Below are positions 1 to 11,931 of a stretch of DNA of 64,000 bases, in pieces. Position numbers and translations under genes: made by a program. Within the stretch, counting starts at the first letter, position 1, and each line of letters opens with the position of its first letter. The stretch is from Epiperipatus broadwayi (lineage: Eukaryota; Onychophora; Udeonychophora; Euonychophora; Peripatidae), in assembly GCA_028023455.1 (NCBI GenBank), contig JAQFVV010000023.1:1851501-1915500 (forward strand), in the 5' to 3' direction. The notes beneath the pieces were generated by a model that saw nothing but the letters and a program-made list of their open reading frames with translations, did not search any database and had not been told where the DNA came from.

Positions 1-1518
1 TGTGAACTTAATATACCGATTGTAATAAAGTAAACTATGACTTAATAATTGATTACCAATTATAACTGAATAAAATAAAAATAATATTAATAAAAATGAA
101 AATAACAGAACAGTACTTTCTCATAAATAATAATATGCCTTGTTGAATAAATCAGTTGTAATGGGATAAAATACTTAATAGTGGTAAAAGGCTTTATTAT
201 CTTATAGATTCATGTACATTAATCTATACTTAATAAAATATATAAAATTCTCTCTTTTAAAACTAGATAAATTTACAACATCAAATTGTAATAGGATAAT
301 GTGTTTACAATACAAAACTGTAATAAAATATAATACACAATATCAATTTATTTAATATACTTCACCACTTATGCCAATTTATAATAATAAAAAATGAAAG
401 TCAACCCTTCAAATAACCTTACAGTTTACAATATTTAACCATAATGATATAAAATAAATGAAAGATTCTTATTTGACTCTTATAAAAATACAATTAGCAA
501 ATCACAATGAATCATTTTTCAAATCAATAAAGCCAAGTTAATAAACTCTAAATTATAATTACTCTAATTTGCATAGTATTATTAATATTCTAAGTGAATA
601 GTAACATTAAGAAATTAATATTTAAATTAAATATACAATCTGCATCAATGAGTTTTAAATCTAAACAAAGAAAATCATTCTATTTAATATAATTCAAATA
701 CCAATTTCAATGTATGCGATTACCAATTTTGTAATATCATAAGATTATCATTTTCTAACTAAATACTAAGTTATTATAATGTACATCCAATAACTAATAA
801 TTTGAAAGAATATTCAGACATACAATTATAATCACTTTTGTTTACTCTAAATAATTAATATATATTTATACTTTATAAATTATCAAACTAGCTCATGTAT
901 AATTTTTTTTATCCAAAAATAACTATTGCTTATAACTGTTCAAATAATCATGGTGATCTTCTAATTAATTACTAAACATCTAGCAATACCAAATTAATTA
1001 ATCTATTATTATAAAAAAAAATGTATACCCAGTTTAAATGATAATTTATTGGATTTATTATAAAGGAAATAAAACATAATAATATATACACTTAGCAATC
1101 CAATTGATTAATTCCTGGACTATTTTATAATTCTTTATTATAAACTATGTGATGTTAAGTCAATACATGACCACTATGTACCAAAATTTTATTAGCCAAT
1201 AGGTTTTCATTGTTAATTGAATGACAACTAAAGGAAGTTTATTGGTTTTATTAACAATATATATAAAGACAAATAGACAATAAACGTTTGTGACAATCAT
1301 TCTAATTCAGTATCATGAAAGATATTTTCCATATAAATTAATATTAATAAAATAGATGTTGATATATTAAAAATTCATCTATATAATATTTAATTTATGA
1401 TATATAAAATGTATGTGAAATAAAAATGTTGAAGCACACTTACACTATTTAAATAATTTAAAGGATCAAATATCAATGTTGAAATTTGTCCATAATGTTA
1501 CCTTCTATATATAAAATT
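1..1518. other. AT-rich non-coding stretch
   Basis: No open frame, splice-bounded exon or repeat structure could be recognised here. The sequence is very AT-rich with many short TTAATTAA-like runs. It is probably intronic or intergenic, but nothing in it decides which. Confidence 0.5.
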
Positions 1519-1712
1519 AAAAATAATCAATTTAAAACAAAATTGAAATAGACAGCTCACTATAAATAAAAAAATTATTTAATACATCAATCTGGCTTTC
1601 ATTCTGTAATGAAACCTTTTCAAGATATTTCGTTTTACACAATCACATCACCAATTACCCTACAGAAACTCCTTCCTATCAACATTATTTACATTACATT
1701 GCAATATCTGTC

Positions 1713-1995
1713 ACTAAAAAAAAAAGCCACTGGTGGTAAAGTTACTAAAGCTGCTCAAAAAGCAGAAAAAGTCTAAAAAATGAATAGCAATGATATCACC
1801 CACATCTTCCAAATTCATCTCTTGGTGATGTGGTGTATGTTTCAAACCATCGGTTAAATTTTTTTGTAAGCTTTTTATGTTAAAACTACAAATTTTATAT
1901 CATGTTTCCATCGGAAAGCATTCTGGAGGAAAGAAGTGTACTTTTATTTGTGCTAGCTTAATTTAACTGATGTTTCAAATAAAGAAAAGTAAAGT
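1713..1995 (+). pseudogene. Lysine/alanine-rich gene 3' end with poly(A) signal
   Basis: From about 1713 the plus strand reads a short basic peptide ending ATGGKVTKAAQKAEKV and a TAA stop at 1773-1775. About 200 bp of 3'-UTR-like sequence follows, then a consensus AATAAA at 1978-1983. The peptide resembles the basic tails of ribosomal proteins or histone H1, but I cannot assign a family. There is no upstream coding sequence and no convincing splice acceptor. The fragment lies between the inverted arms of the surrounding composite element, so it is probably a captured or retrotransposed gene end. It could instead be a chance frame next to a chance AATAAA. Confidence 0.3.
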
Positions 1996-2036
1996 AATTG
2001 TGTTTTATTTTTTCTATTTTTCCGACATTAAAATCG

Positions 2037-2570
2037 GGTAAACATGAACTTACCAGGTCATGACAGAAATTTTGTAGTTCAAATTTTTTTCACCAGTGTT
2101 TTTTGATTAAAAATTTGTTGTGAAATATCAAATACGCGGTGGCATAAAATTATATTATAAAAAAAATAATTAATAACAAATAATTATATTATTTTAAAAA
2201 TCTGATAAAAAATAATTTAGTAAAATAATAACAAAATAAACGGCCTGGATATTACACAGTCAACATTTTACGTATATTTCGTAATAAATTCATTCATAAT
2301 TACTGTCCATTGTAGTTTAATAAGTTCATTCATAATTATTGTCCATTGTAATTTTCACTTATAATAGCAATAAAATTCGCAAAGACGGCATCAGTCATGT
2401 AGAGAGTCCTAAAAGCAAATTCCTGTAGGTAGAATTAGAATAAAGTACTGCTGGTGCCACACTGATGTTTGAGTTGCATTTACACAGTAATTCAACAAGA
2501 AACACTCTGGTGAGAAAGTTTTGAAACAACAATTCGAATTTTGTCGTGACCTGGTAAGTTCATGTTTACC
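2037..2570. mobile_element. 534-bp TIR element with 8-bp TSD
   Basis: The ends are inverted repeats of ~28 bp starting GGTAAACATGAACTTACC and continuing AGGTCA(C/T)GACA. They are flanked by TAAAATCG on the left (2029-2036) and TAAAATGG on the right (2571-2578), matching 7 of 8 bases. This fits an element with an 8-bp target duplication. The interior is non-coding. It contains a tandem duplication of a TTCATTCATAATTA(C/T)TGTCCATTG block at about 2288-2355. No transposase is present, so it is a MITE-like non-autonomous element nested in the larger 1519-3305 structure. Confidence 0.7.
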
Positions 2571-2635
2571 TAAAATGGCATCTAAATGTGTTAAAAAGTT
2601 ATTTTCTGCAGTTATTTAGCCATGTGTATGTAAAT

Positions 2636-3128
2636 TATAAATAAAATAAATATAATTATTAAAATACATACATTAAATATAATTAATAAAATACATACAT
2701 GTACATAAAAACGATTAAACTTATTACAATCCTCCTCCTCCCCCCATAATATATATATATTTACAAATAATCTAAAAAAAAAAACAATAATAATAATAAT
2801 CCCTTTTATTTTTAGAATTATAACTAAAGTTTCCAATAATCTAACAATGCCCATTTTCCCCCTAATTGTGCTGGATCTTTTTTTAAAATGTGTAAACATG
2901 GTTAAAGGTCCAGCACAATGAGAGGGGCATTGTTAGATTATTGGAAACTTTAGAATTATAATTTTAAAAATAAAAGGGATTGTTATAATTATTGGTTTTT
3001 TTTAGATTATTTATATATACATGTATATTATGAGGAAATAATGATTGTAGTAAGTTTAATCATTTTATGTACATATATGTATTTTATTAATTATATTTAA
3101 TGTCTGTATTTTAATAATTATATTTATT
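2636..3128. repeat. ~490-bp near-palindrome
   Basis: Two arms of roughly 240 bp meet near 2885-2900. Shared blocks include TCTAACAATGCCC with its complement, CTTTTATTTTTA with its complement, and a TACATACATGTACATA region. The transcript would form a very long hairpin. A G13-14 run sits just outside the right arm at about 3154-3167. The 95-codon minus-strand frame here is a by-product of the palindrome. Confidence 0.75.
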
Positions 3129-3305
3129 GTAATGTAATGTAAATAAATTCCATGGGGGGGGGGGGGTTGCTGTGATTGTGTAAAACGAAACACATCTTTA
3201 AAAGGTTCCATTAAGGAATGAAAGCCAGATTGATATATTCAATAATTTTTTTATTTATATTGAGTTGTCTATTTCAATTTTGTTTTAAACTGGTTATTTT
3301 TAACA

Positions 3306-4753
3306 CTATTTAAAATAGAAGAAAATTAATGATAGTAATTGATTAATATAATAATTATAAATTTGTTTATTCATTCATCTTATTTTCCTAATAAAATGTC
3401 AATGAGTAATTGTTACAATACAATAATGCTTTTGGATTTTCACTATTTATAACTGATATATCTAAAAGTTATTTGCAGTCAGTGAATAAACGTATGCATT
3501 AAATTGAAGTTTAAATATTAAAATTTCGAATATAAATGTAAATTTAAACTAAATTTAATTTCCTTTTCACATATAAAACAAACAATTAATTAACTTAAGA
3601 TATAATAATCAATAATATTTATAAATATTATATAGATAAATACATAAATAAATTACATCTTAAGATACAATCTGATCACCGTCCTTCTATATGGCACTTC
3701 TAAGAAATGCAATAATTCCAATGCCTATTCTGTAAGCTATATTTTAATGACATTTACTAATACAAACAAAATAAATGTATTATAAATAGTTATTCAAAAT
3801 GATGCATATTTATTAAATTCCAATATTATTGAATTTTATCCTTCATTTAGTAAATATTTAATATCATAATGGCATCATGGATAAACAAATGATGGATTCC
3901 ATTTATGACAATACGATGCAAAAATAAACTGTTTCAATCCTATGTCAAAGTACTCCATCGATATTATAAAATTATATCTGCAGATGAGAACAATTCTTAT
4001 ATACAGCAGTATATTTCATTATTAAGTCATTTTGTTCACTCACAATAATCATTTTCAGTAGGGAAATATCAACCAAATTTGAATGCTACAAATTACTTTT
4101 TTCTTCTTTTAACAAGTCTTCCATAATCCTGTCCAGTTTTCTGGACAAATATAATCCTTTCTACTCCATTATTTTTGTGGTTATCAAGCAAATACTTTTA
4201 AAATAAATAATAAAAAATTATTTGCTTCTATGAAAGTCAGGATGTCAGAGAATGAATTTGAATCATTTAGTCTTTTTTTATAACCTCTTGCAAGTGATAT
4301 CATCAAAACATAAGATTATACTTTTCATTCACTCTTATATTGAAATCACCATGCATTCCACACTTAAAATCTCTTTTACAATAATAATGAGATAAAAAAT
4401 ATTTTATAATCATTACATATAACAAATAAACATAACAACAGGCACACCTAAGACATTAAATATTTATGTCTATTGTTTATCATCTACTACTTTTGAATGC
4501 AATAAATAAAATATATGTAATAAAGAAACAATAATAATTTTATCAGAGCCATAAACTTTATTATTTACATATGCATTTTAAATGAATAAAATGCATTTCT
4601 TGCTTTAATGCATTTTTTGCTTTATTGTCATAGCAACCTATTTCAATACTCTTAGGCTAATGCATTAACCTATTAAAAGTAACTAAAAATAATTTTAAAA
4701 ATTTTATACTTTATACTAAAATTACACCAAATTTTGGTTGGTATAATATACAT
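3306..4753. other. AT-rich non-coding stretch
   Basis: Nothing beyond low-complexity AT-rich DNA is recognisable. No frame longer than about 50 codons with sensible composition was seen on either strand. Confidence 0.5.
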
Positions 4754-5043
4754 CAGCTGTCCCCAACCTTTTTGCACTTAAGAGCACATTTTATAATATC
4801 GGCCAGGTGGCAGGTACCATTTATTTTTTTAATGTAAATTTATAGTTGGATATTGTTAATAATAGACTCTTTTATACTGTAAAAATATAGTATGACCTAC
4901 AATTTGATTAAAATATAATACAATAATTTATAAGAAATCTTAAAAATTAAATTTATCTGTATCAGATAAATAATTTTTTATTGTGTTCGGATAGCGGCAG
5001 GCACATGTAAAATGGTCTGCGAGCATATGGTTGGAGATCCCTG
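4754..5043. mobile_element. hAT-like MITE (290 bp)
   Basis: The left end reads CAGCTGTCCCCAACC and the right end, reverse complemented, CAGGGATCTCCAACC. This is the CAG(N)3TCCCCAACC signature of many hAT-superfamily elements. The flanks are ATATACAT (4746-4753) and GTATACAT (5044-5051), an 8-bp target duplication with one mismatch. Subterminal similarity continues (GCACATTTTA versus GCAGACCATTTTACATGTG). The interior is short and AT-rich with no coding capacity, so mobilisation would need a hAT transposase from elsewhere. Confidence 0.8.
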
Positions 5044-5051
5044 GTATACAT

Positions 5052-6452
5052 TGTACTGCTAGTGAACAGCGTTACATTTGTAGTTTTTAAAAATAAGAAT
5101 TATTAAAATAAAAAGAATTAATAAATAGCTTAAAGAATTGTAAAACAAAAAAAATTAAAGGAATAAACATCTTGTAGAATTATTTATTAAGAATGATTGA
5201 AGTAAATTTCATTAAAAGAATTATTAAAAATAGTAAATAGCAGTCTAATTTAAAAGAATGTAAGAAACAGAAGTTTATTTAGAAAGTTTAAAGAGTTTTT
5301 TTATTAGCACAGATCACCAAAGGGCAAAACACTACATCATTTATTAGTATAAGTTTTATTAGTGTAAAAAAAAAAAGGTAATTAGAGAGGGGGGTAAAAT
5401 CTAACTATAAAAGTTCTTTCTTGTCATGGATTTTAAAAGAAAAAAAAAGAAAAGATGTTTGTATGTAAAAATGAAATTTTGTTGAAATATAAAAGGAAAG
5501 CATATAAATTTAAATTCACTCAGAGATTGCTTGGCCAATAAACAGAATGAGGAAATAATAATTATAATTTGCAATAAATGAAAACAATGGGAAGTAATAC
5601 AGAATGATATCTTATCCAAAAGATAGATTAATCTAAGCAGGTTTCAGATTAAGAAAACAATGGAAATATAATTAATAAAATTTACCAATTAATTAAGAGC
5701 AATAAAAGAGACAATGAGAAGGAATCATAATAAAAAGACTAAAAATCTATTCATCATCATTCTGACTGATTTCTGATTTTGTTTTACATTCGATTCATGA
5801 GTTAATTAATACCGTGCAGTGCTAAGCCAATGGAGTATGAGGGCAGTCTCCAATCCCAGTTCTTCAGAACACCAGAAGTCATCCATTTAGAAGTCATGCC
5901 CATGTAATAATCTGAGCTGCCAAGGATGTCTATCTCAAAAAGTGAAGGAAGTTAGTCAAGAGCAAAAGCCATTAGGAGGCCCGAAACAGATGAAGTGAGG
6001 AGCCATATTCTCAAAGTGTAAGTGCAAAAATCCTAGGTAAATATGAACTTGTTTATTCCCATTCATAAATTGATGTTGACTTTGTCGAATGTTAATAGCT
6101 GCAACAATTCTGAGTGACTTCTGTAATTATCATATAAAGTAAACTTTAGTATGTGAATGTACATTTAATCTCTCATAATAAATTTAGTTAAATACATATA
6201 ACACTTTCCCTGACTAATCAGTATGTAGTTTAGTTATATTATTCTTATTATCATGTATTTATAAAATGTGGTAACAGTTTTATAATATTCCTTCTGTTAA
6301 ATATTTTATATTATTTTCTTTTATTATTAATTAAAAGTATTTTAAAATAAAGTGTTTGTTTGCTACCCACTAGTTGATCTGTAATTAAGAGCAGGCCTTA
6401 AGTGGCTTATTATAATTTACCTTCTTATAAATAAATAAGAGAGCTAGCAGAG
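5052..6452. other. Non-coding stretch with one more complex block
   Basis: Mostly AT-rich low-complexity DNA. Positions ~5810-6010 are noticeably less AT-rich and may be an old dispersed repeat, but no family signature, splice-bounded frame or promoter box could be identified. Confidence 0.35.
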
Positions 6453-6460
6453 GATTAAAA

Positions 6461-7771
6461 GGTAATCATCTTATAGCTAAAGACGCCACTCTATGGTGCT
6501 GTTTTTGTGCTAAAACACATAAAAATGCTGTTTCTGTGGCCGACATGTTCAAACCCACATTTTCTATAATACAACTTTTTTGTTGTGCTACAGAATGCAG
6601 GCTGCTATGTCGCATCGCAGTACAGCATGTATGTCTCATCACAGCAATTACATTTTCCGAATTCGCACAGTTTATAAAATAGTTACAGCTTGATGAGAGA
6701 GTTTGTATTTGAATTGGATGGAAATGTTGTTTTCATTGGATTTTTTTTTATTTTAAAGTATTGAAATGTTCAGATTTTTTAAAGTAATAATTCTAAGACT
6801 TTTTACAACATACTGTATTGAAGTTTTAATTGGGAAAATATTAAATATCTATGTTTTTAGTGAGTTGCAATTAGGTAACGCGTCAAGTAATGTACTGTTC
6901 GTAACATTCCACGAGACAAAGAAGATTTGTGTGTATATTTTTGAAGTAAAAAAGAGCAGTACCAAAAAAATATCCAGTAAGAAAAGTACAAATATACACG
7001 ATTTTTTGTAAATTTCATAAAAAGCAAATATTATAAAGATCTTTAATAAGTAAAGAAGACATTTATATGTGTTTGTTGTTGTTTAAAAAAGTTTTAGTTT
7101 CTTTATTTTGTCCGAGTATGGTTACAATTTTGAATTTTTTTATTTTAGCATTACAAACAACAGAACACTAACCCTAAAACTAATCCTAACCCTAAAACTA
7201 ACCCTAAACCTAACCATAACAACTTTTACTTTTTAATGTCATTCTATTTGAAGTAAAAAATAGCCATAATATCTCTTTGTCTGTAAAAAAAAAAAAAAAA
7301 GAAAGAAATGTAAAACGAAGACTAAAAAAATAAAAAATAGACTAAGAAATTTTACTTTTTATTACGATTATTATTTTTTAGTTAAACAACAACAAAAAAA
7401 ATAGTCGTAATACAAGTAAAAAAATATCCGATAGAAAATTGATAAAAAAAAGCCGTAACACAAGTAAAAAAATATCCAATAGAAAATTTATAAAAAAAAA
7501 GCCGTAACACAATTAAAAAAATATACAATAGAAAAAACATGAATCAAATTGTAATTTGTTGATTTTATTTTACATTTATTATTATCATTTAAATTGTATA
7601 CGTTAAAAAAAAAAAAATTTATAAAAGACAATTTTGTTTTGTTTTTATTTTCGCATTACAAAAAAGCACAGAAAAATTATTATAATTAACGGCCCAGGAA
7701 TGGTCATATTTTGTAGTTTTAGCGTGAAAACGGCGCCATCCACCGGCATCTTTATCTATAAGACAAGCACT
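6461..7771 (+). mobile_element. 1.3-kb TIR element with internal telomere-like array, copy 1
   Basis: The left end reads GGTAATCATCTTATAG and continues AAAGACGCC. The right end, reverse complemented, reads AGTGCTTGTCTTATAG and continues AAAGATGCC. Similarity continues to about 50 bp (GCTGTTTTTGTGCTAAAAC versus GCCGTTTTCACGCTAAAAC). Flanks GATTAAAA (6453-6460) and GGTTAAAA (7772-7779) agree at 7 of 8 positions, suggesting an 8-bp target duplication. The interior has poly(A)-rich segments, a short spurious frame at 6766-7011 and the array at 7168-7220. A full inverted copy is at 58910-60207. No transposase is encoded. Confidence 0.75.
7168..7220 (+). repeat. Degenerate telomere-like (CCCTAA)n array
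   Basis: Six to eight units of CCCTAA/CCCTAAAA variants (AACCCTAAAACTAA, AACCCTAAACCTAA) lie inside the 6461-7771 TIR element. Because the same array recurs at the same internal place in the other copies, it is part of the element rather than an interstitial telomere left by chromosome fusion. Confidence 0.8.
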
Positions 7772-10700
7772 GGTTAAAACAAGTGCTAAATGTGTTTACC
7801 TGTTATCCAGCCATGCTAATTATAGATTATGATTATCTGGCACCTGATGGTTTACTTCAAAATAAATAAAATGCTTTGGATGGCAGGAGGGTTGAAATTT
7901 AACAGCTGAGAAGTTCTATAGCATGGAAATGTGGCTGCAGGTTATATTTTTTATAACTGTGGTTTGATTATAGGTGTCATAGGTGATTTTCACCTTCTGT
8001 ATTTGATTTCTCTGCTTGTTGGGCCAATGTGCTGCAATATTAAAAGTGTAGCTGGAGTGGATCGAGATTCAATAATAATAATTTATATTTTTATATTTTC
8101 AATAATAGAGCAATCATTCTTCCACCTGGTTCAATATATATATATATATATATGGTGGCCTGTCTCTAGGTGGTACAACCCTAAGCAGAAGAGCCAAGTC
8201 CCTACATTAGGCCCTACTTGGACTCTGGCTAGGTACTATTAACAGACTTATTATTTCCCAACCATTTTCTTTAACTATAACAATTGAATTTAGATAATAT
8301 TAGTATTTATCCCAAGTTACTTTTACATGATTAAACATTTCTAAGATAAGACATATTTTAAATATAACCAATGTGAAACTCATTTATCTATAAACAGATC
8401 ACATCCCCTTAACATTAAACAAATACAAAATATTTGTTCAATGGCATGAGAATACCCAGATACTCCTCCTTATTAAGCATCTACATAATCTCATTGCTAA
8501 CAATAATATCCAATATATTATATTATATTTATAACTATTAAGTTTTAATTCAATCACTCATTAAATTAATCTGTTGGATAATTACAGATAAACTTTGATT
8601 CCCATTATTTTTGATAATTAAGATTGGCAATAATCACAAAAATAACTTTACAATAAGGAGATCTCAGGATAATCATTGATTTATTAATTCTTCATACTAC
8701 CTATGGAATATCAAGAGGGATTTTACGGATTTCCATGGGTATTGCACAAATTAAGAAAGGCTTATAATTTAAATTTATAATCAAGCTTTATATTTATGTT
8801 CTCTAATACTTATTATTAAAATAATATTATTAACTAAACTGTGATTAACACTAATACTTTCACTAATAACTAATATATCATTTAATTTCATATTAATAAA
8901 CACACTTTAATAATTGGCAATGTCGTCAATGACCTATGGGATCAAGGCAGCATGTAGCAAGTAAAAATCTCTATTAAGAGATGTGTGCCTATTAAATTAT
9001 TAGATTGCTCTAAACTGAATTGACTTTTCATTTTAATTTCAACTGTACATTTTAAGTTCATGTGATGTGGCGAAAATGAGCCCAGAAAAGAAATGCAACA
9101 TTTAGAATTTGAGAAAACTATCAAAACAATAATTTTAATAATATTCATTACAAATGATTACAATAAACATTCCCATTAATATTTAATTTGAAATAACTTA
9201 TAACAAAGTGATATACAAACAATGAGAACCACTGACTCCTATCTACTAAATAATAAAATTTTAAACTTATAGTAATCTATTTTTCCTATTTTTCAATTTC
9301 CAAGAATCATTGTGAATAATATTGTTATTCTTATTATTATTATTATTTTTAACTATAGGTTCCATATTTTATGTATAATTCTTATTTAAGATACATATTA
9401 TTATTATTCTTATGAATGCAAAACAACCACATCACATATTGTCAGAATGTGATCATTTTATCACCTAAAATCTATGAAATTAACCCATAATAAAACCAAA
9501 GATACAATACCATTTGATCGTCACTCATTCCATTCATTTGTTTTTGTTTGTTTTCATTATTGATCCCATTTGTTTTTATTTTTATATAGTGTCACTTTAA
9601 GATTAATTACTTAATGCAACCTTTGTTTTGTATTTACATTTTAGTTTCTATTTAAACAATTTTTCACACTTAGATAAACCATTATACTCTTTTTATAAAT
9701 CCACCTATATACCATGCCTATCTTATTTTCTTTATAATTAACATTCTGTAGATAAGAAACTGATGTCTACTGGACTCAAATGCTACAAATATACAATGGA
9801 GGTTTTATTTACCTTTCCAAATAAGGTGTGCTCTCATGGCAAGTAATCATTTATTCCTCATGATACTATCTTAATATCCAAGCTTTTCCATTAAGCTCTT
9901 GTGGATTTGATCACCTTCATCTTATGGAGATTCCTCACATTATAACATCCAACTACATATATGAGTATCACTTAGATTAACTTCATTATGTTCTTATCTG
10001 TTCTTTAGGAAATTACAATTAACCACATTGACTATCCCCTGGAATGACAACTTATCTAAATGTAAAAGGATCACAGGCATATATCACATAATAAATCAGC
10101 ATAACTATATAATAATATTATCTTTCCCTTAATTATTTTCCTAATTTCCTGGTGATATACTACAAAACAAAGTGTCAGTATAATTTGACAATAGTCAATA
10201 TTTATTTATCTATTTTTAACTTGGGATCACAAGATTACTTATTGTATCGTATAGTTTATCATCCACCCATCTTTAATCTTTTCAGATTACTTTTCTTCAC
10301 ACTTCATTATCATACATTTAGTTATTTTCACTATTACATTACTAGGTTCTTTAACATTACCTTATACTAATTAACTTACATTTTAAATATATCATACATT
10401 AATCTTACCTTTGATTTGATTTTATAATAAAAACTTAGAACATTATTTTACCCATTTCACTCTTCTATTTACTCAGCATCTATAATGTTCTCATTTGGAA
10501 TATATCTAAAATTAGAACTTAAAACATTAACATAAAAAAGAACTCTTTAACATAATGAAGAGTTAACTTCATAACAAATACAAAGAATATAAAGTTAGTA
10601 ATTATCTAATTCCTATCCAAAGAATAGAAAATTATTATTTAATTTGTTTTTTTTTCATTTATACATATGTAAAACCGATAGTTCAGATTTTCTTCCAGTA

Positions 10701-10962
10701 TGTAAAACTGATAATTCAGATTTTCTTCAGGACTTTGAACACATTTGTCAATTATCTAATAGATTGCCTCTTCAATATTTGAAAACTAATGCAATTATAA
10801 TAAAATGAGGATTTTACCATTATTATTATTATTTGTAAAGTTTCAATGTTCTCTGAAACCTTTTAATAATCAGAGATTTTCATATCCCATTATTATAAAT
10901 TTACTGGAATTATTAGATTAATGGATCATGTCAAATATAACTATTCAAGTGTTTTTAAAGTA
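7772..10962. other. AT-rich non-coding stretch
   Basis: This block holds a (TA)n run at about 8132-8153 followed by a moderately complex 90-bp segment (8154-8240). Otherwise it is AT-rich sequence without recognisable genes. The short frames in it have no domain signature and lack flanking splice sites. Confidence 0.45.
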
Positions 10963-11929
10963 CACTTGGGTCTCTTTTTACGCAGACTTATTTAACACAA
11001 TTTTGAAGTATCGCGATTCATGTTTCACCGGAAGTCGACCTTCGAAAATGCACTATTACTTTAAATAATAAATTTTGTGCACTTACATTATATTAAAAGT
11101 AATAGCACATTATTAGAATTCGACTTTCATCTTAGTAATTTCAATATTTTCAGTGCTTTGTAATAGTAAGATTTTATGCAATAATGAAATTAAAATCATG
11201 ATTTCCACATTTTATGTATACACACATTAAATTTTACAAGATTATAATGTGAATTTGTTCAAACATTGTGCGTGTTAATTTTGCATTTTAAATCACATTC
11301 TGTTTTTGCTCTTTAAAAAAGAACGTAATCAATTATTATTTTCTTATTAATGACACTAATCATTAACGTGCTCTTAAATTCCAATGAGAGCTAAATGGTT
11401 GCATGTCTGGATATCGTGAGCTTCATAAACAATTAATAAAATCATCGTCTCAAAGATTAATTACTAATTATGTTGTCACCAGAAAATCATTAACACAACA
11501 TGAGAGTGGAGTTGGTGCTAGTTGTATTTCCTCTTGAGAAGAATCTGATTTTTTACCAGTTTGCAAACTAACCTGTTTATCGATGATAATAATTAAAACG
11601 TGTATAAAAAAATGTAAATTATTGTACTGTAAATTATGCATAAAAATATATTATTTTGAATAAAATTAAATATTATAGTTAAAAAAAGTTTGTCTTGTAT
11701 CAATTTTTTTCAAATTTGAAATTTTTTATTAGTCATATTTTATTTCCTTATTTTTTTTGCGCACGAATTTTAAAGTAATTTTACGTTGGTGATTTGCTTT
11801 TACATGAATTTTGAAAAATCACAGACTGCATCCCTCCTTTTTCAATGTAAGTTACGTCTATTTTTGCGTGATTTCATTTGCGTGTGTTTTCTGAGGAACC
11901 TATCTATCGCGTAAAACGAGACCCAGGTG
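10963..11929. mobile_element. TA-flanked TIR element (967 bp), Tc1/mariner-like
   Basis: The left terminus reads TACACTTGGGTCTC then TTTTTACGC. The right terminus, reverse complemented, reads TACACCTGGGTCTC then GTTTTACGC. The inverted repeat is therefore about 23 bp and flanked by TA on both sides (10961-10962 and 11930-11931). A TA duplication is the hallmark of Tc1/mariner-type insertion. The interior has short internal inverted repeats (for example around 11049-11112) but no transposase frame, so this is a non-autonomous element. Confidence 0.7.
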
Positions 11930-11931
11930 TA

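Larger units (their letters stand above)
1519..3305. mobile_element. Composite element with ~190-bp terminal inverted repeats
   Basis: Positions 1519-1712 and 3112-3305 are inverted copies of each other, about 90% identical over the outer ~135 bp. Both arms contain a shared AATCTGGCTTTCATTC-type block and a TTTTACACAATCACA block. Between the arms lie a gene-end-like fragment (1713-1995), a separate 534-bp TIR element (2037-2570) and a long palindrome (2636-3128). No transposase is visible, so it is non-autonomous or a remnant. An outward-facing palindrome could also arise from Penelope-type inverted insertion. I could not define a target-site duplication, so the exact termini are approximate. 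Confidence 0.6.

Noticed and set aside
2612-2899. 95-codon minus-strand hydrophobic frame
   Set aside because: Lies in one arm of a long palindrome, low complexity, with homopolymer-coded residues.
6766-7011. 81-codon frame inside the TIR element
   Set aside because: The equivalent region of the inverted copy at 59700-59930 is not open in the matching frame, and no domain is visible.
8132-8240. Another retrozyme-like insertion after a (TA)n run
   Set aside because: No CTGANGA...GAAA core on either strand and no repeat partner in the window.
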